Source of the DNA: an uncultured bacterium
Lineage (GTDB): Bacteria > Oederibacteriota > PGYV01 > CAILUR01
Length of the DNA stretch: 6,771 nucleotides
NCBI GenBank assembly: GCA_903837445.1
Contig: CAILUR010000183.1
Location: forward strand, 1-6,771
Direction of reading: 5' to 3'
Positions 5,624-6,771 of this stretch are shown in pieces; positions within the stretch are counted from its first letter, which is position 1; each line of letters begins with the position of its first letter. The notes below the pieces were generated by a model. It was not told where the DNA came from, searched no databases, and was given only the letters and a program-made list of their open reading frames with translations. The position numbers and the translations under genes were made by a program.

Positions 5624-6424
5624 TTATATCGTTACATTTCCTACATCATTTACAGCTTTGTTCAAGGTCTGGTCCTGTGCCTGCACTGCTTTTTGTGAGG
5701 CTTCATAAGCTCTATATGCGGTAATCATATCTACCATTTCCTTTACGACATTCACATTTGAGCTTTCAATGTATCCACTTAAAACCTGTACCTTATCCGC
5801 GTAATCACTTTCCTTAAGGGGTTTCCCGTCAAGCGTGAAAAATAAATTTTCTCCCTGTTTGCGAATCTGCGTATCTTTGTCAAACATTGCTATACGCAAA
5901 GTATCCAATTCATTTTTGCCGTCATGAATTACTCCAGCCTCATCTATATTTATATCTTTTCCTTCCATTTCAATTTCTCCACGCGTGCCCATTACAGGAT
6001 AGCCCGATTTTGTCACAAGTTTTCCATCCACATCTAAGGAAAAGCCTCCATCACGGGTATATCTTATGCCCTGTGGCGTATTGACCACAAACATTCCATT
6101 GCCTTTAATCGCAAAATCAAGTTTGTTATCGGTTTTTATCATTGACCCTTCAGTAGTAAGATCAGGTTGTACTCCATCAATTCTCAATTGAACACCCTGC
6201 CCTAAAACTCCTACTGGCTCCATAGCATCTGTCCAACCTGCGCCTGGAACTTTTACCACATTGTCATTTAATCTGTGAAGAAATATTGCAGGAAAAGCAG
6301 TGTACAATGCCTTATCTTTTTTATAACCATTTGTGTTAACATTGGCAAGATTGTTGGCTATGACTTCCTGTTCTGTGGTCTGGGCAATCAGCCCTGAGGC
6401 TGCCGTGTATAATCCGCTTATCAT
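5624..6424 (-). CDS. flgF: Flagellar proximal rod protein FlgF
   Basis: FlgF is a proximal rod component exported by the flagellar type III system, without a signal peptide. The 266-residue product starts MISGLYTAASGLIAQTTEQE, followed by VIANNLANVNTNGYKKDKALY (about 21-41). It has a core with DFAIKGNGMFVVNTPQGIRYTRDGGF (103-128) and the C-terminal GYIESSNVNVVKEMVDMITAYRAYEASQKAVQAQDQ, here at 217-252. It lacks the LLYQTIRP segment of FlgG, and it stands directly before flgG in the usual flgF-flgG order, so FlgF is preferred over a second FlgG. GGAG at 6436-6433 has an 8-nt spacer to the ATG. The gene starts 14 nt after the FN3-domain gene and is evidently in the same operon. Confidence 0.93.
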   Translation of the reverse strand: MISGLYTAASGLIAQTTEQEVIANNLANVNTNGYKKDKALYTAFPAIFLHRLNDNVVKVPGAGWTDAMEPVGVLGQGVQLRIDGVQPDLTTEGSMIKTDNKLDFAIKGNGMFVVNTPQGIRYTRDGGFSLDVDGKLVTKSGYPVMGTRGEIEMEGKDINIDEAGVIHDGKNELDTLRIAMFDKDTQIRKQGENLFFTLDGKPLKESDYADKVQVLSGYIESSNVNVVKEMVDMITAYRAYEASQKAVQAQDQTLNKAVNDVGNVTI

Positions 6425-6438
6425 ATTTTCATCTCCTT

Positions 6439-6771
6439 TTACTTAGCTGCCGGAACACTTATCTGTTCTACTGCGCTTCCCGGTTTGGCTATGTCACTCC
6501 ACTCGCGAGAGAACTTTGACTCTATTGGTGGGACATCGTTTGTAACTGAAGTCAGAACAAAGAAATATTTTTTGCCTACTTCAAGTCCGGTTATAACATA
6601 ATGTGAATCTTTTACAGGAACAGGATTTGTTTTATTGTAATCCTTTCCTGAGCTTTCACGTATATATATGTTATACCCAGCAATATTTGCAGGAGGAATA
6701 GCTCCCCAACGCACATCTACCACTCCATGTTTCTCTACTTGTTTTTTCTGTCCTACATGGAATAGTTCAGG
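6439..6771 (-). CDS. Fibronectin type III domain protein, C-terminal part
   Basis: The reading frame is open from the right edge (first visible residues PELFHVGQKKQVEKHG) to a TAA at 6441-6439, giving 110 residues. No ATG and no good RBS lies in the visible upstream part, so the true start is outside the window; a GTG at 6723 would cut the domain's first strand. Visible FN3 features are VDVRWGAIPPANIAGYNIYIRE (Trp and the Y-x-I-Y strand), YVITGLEVGKKYFFVLTSV (the T-x-L turn and Y-x-F-x-V-T strand), and a final SKFS-REWSDIA strand. The last 15 residues form a Pro/Ala-rich tail. Function is unknown; FN3 modules are usually extracytoplasmic adhesion or scaffold units. Its 14-nt spacing to flgF suggests a link to the flagellum or cell envelope, which is inference only. 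Confidence 0.8.
   Translation of the reverse strand, partial: PELFHVGQKKQVEKHGVVDVRWGAIPPANIAGYNIYIRESSGKDYNKTNPVPVKDSHYVITGLEVGKKYFFVLTSVTNDVPPIESKFSREWSDIAKPGSAVEQISVPAAK

Noticed and set aside
6439..6723. GTG at 6723 as start of the FN3-domain gene
   Set aside because: The frame stays open to the window edge, no SD precedes the GTG, and the domain's first strand would be cut; the gene most likely starts outside the window.
1..6771. Defence, mobile or otherwise undescribed system hidden in the window
   Set aside because: Every gene except the partial FN3 gene belongs to a known flagellar family; no transposase, terminal repeats, CRISPR repeats, tRNA or phage genes are visible on either strand.

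Overview
The window is one dense flagellar basal-body and hook-junction gene cluster. Every gene I can support lies on the minus strand, so it is transcribed from right to left. In transcription order it holds: the 3' part of a fibronectin type III domain gene (open at the right edge), flgF, flgG, flgA, flgH, flgI, a rod-binding-only flgJ, a yvyF-like zinc-ribbon gene, flgM, flgN, and the 5' part of flgK (cut by the left edge). The junctions are tight, mostly 11 to 46 nt, and most genes have clear GGAGG-type ribosome binding sites. No RNA gene, mobile element, CRISPR array or convincing intrinsic terminator is visible.

The organism is a motile bacterium with moderately AT-rich DNA. The presence of flgH (L ring), flgI (P ring) and flgA (P-ring chaperone) shows a diderm envelope with peptidoglycan. 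The yvyF-flgM-flgN-flgK order is the one known from Bacillus and relatives, here attached to an L/P-ring block of Gram-negative type. That mix, and a FlgH without a lipobox, argue against an ordinary enterobacterium-like proteobacterium and suit a deep-branching diderm lineage or candidate phylum. I cannot name the taxon from sequence alone.

Region by region: 6439-6771 is the FN3 protein tail. 4786-6424 encodes the two rod proteins FlgF and FlgG. 1623-4770 encodes the P/L-ring set (FlgA, FlgH, FlgI) and the rod-binding factor FlgJ. 1249-1587 is a double zinc-ribbon protein that seems to start at a rare ATT codon. 1133-1248 is the only sizeable intergenic gap and carries a near-consensus sigma-28 (FliA/SigD) promoter. 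1-1132 is the late block: anti-sigma-28 factor FlgM, chaperone FlgN, and its client, hook-filament junction protein FlgK.

Together the genes cover the rod, bushing rings and hook-filament junction, plus the FlgM checkpoint that delays late genes until the hook-basal body is complete. The sigma-28 promoter just before flgM predicts that flgM-flgN-flgK can be transcribed as a late unit, separately from the structural genes upstream. I see no wholly new system. The notable points are the ATT start, the apparently unlipidated FlgH, the FlgI lacking one of two usual cysteines, and the FN3 gene joined to the rod operon.
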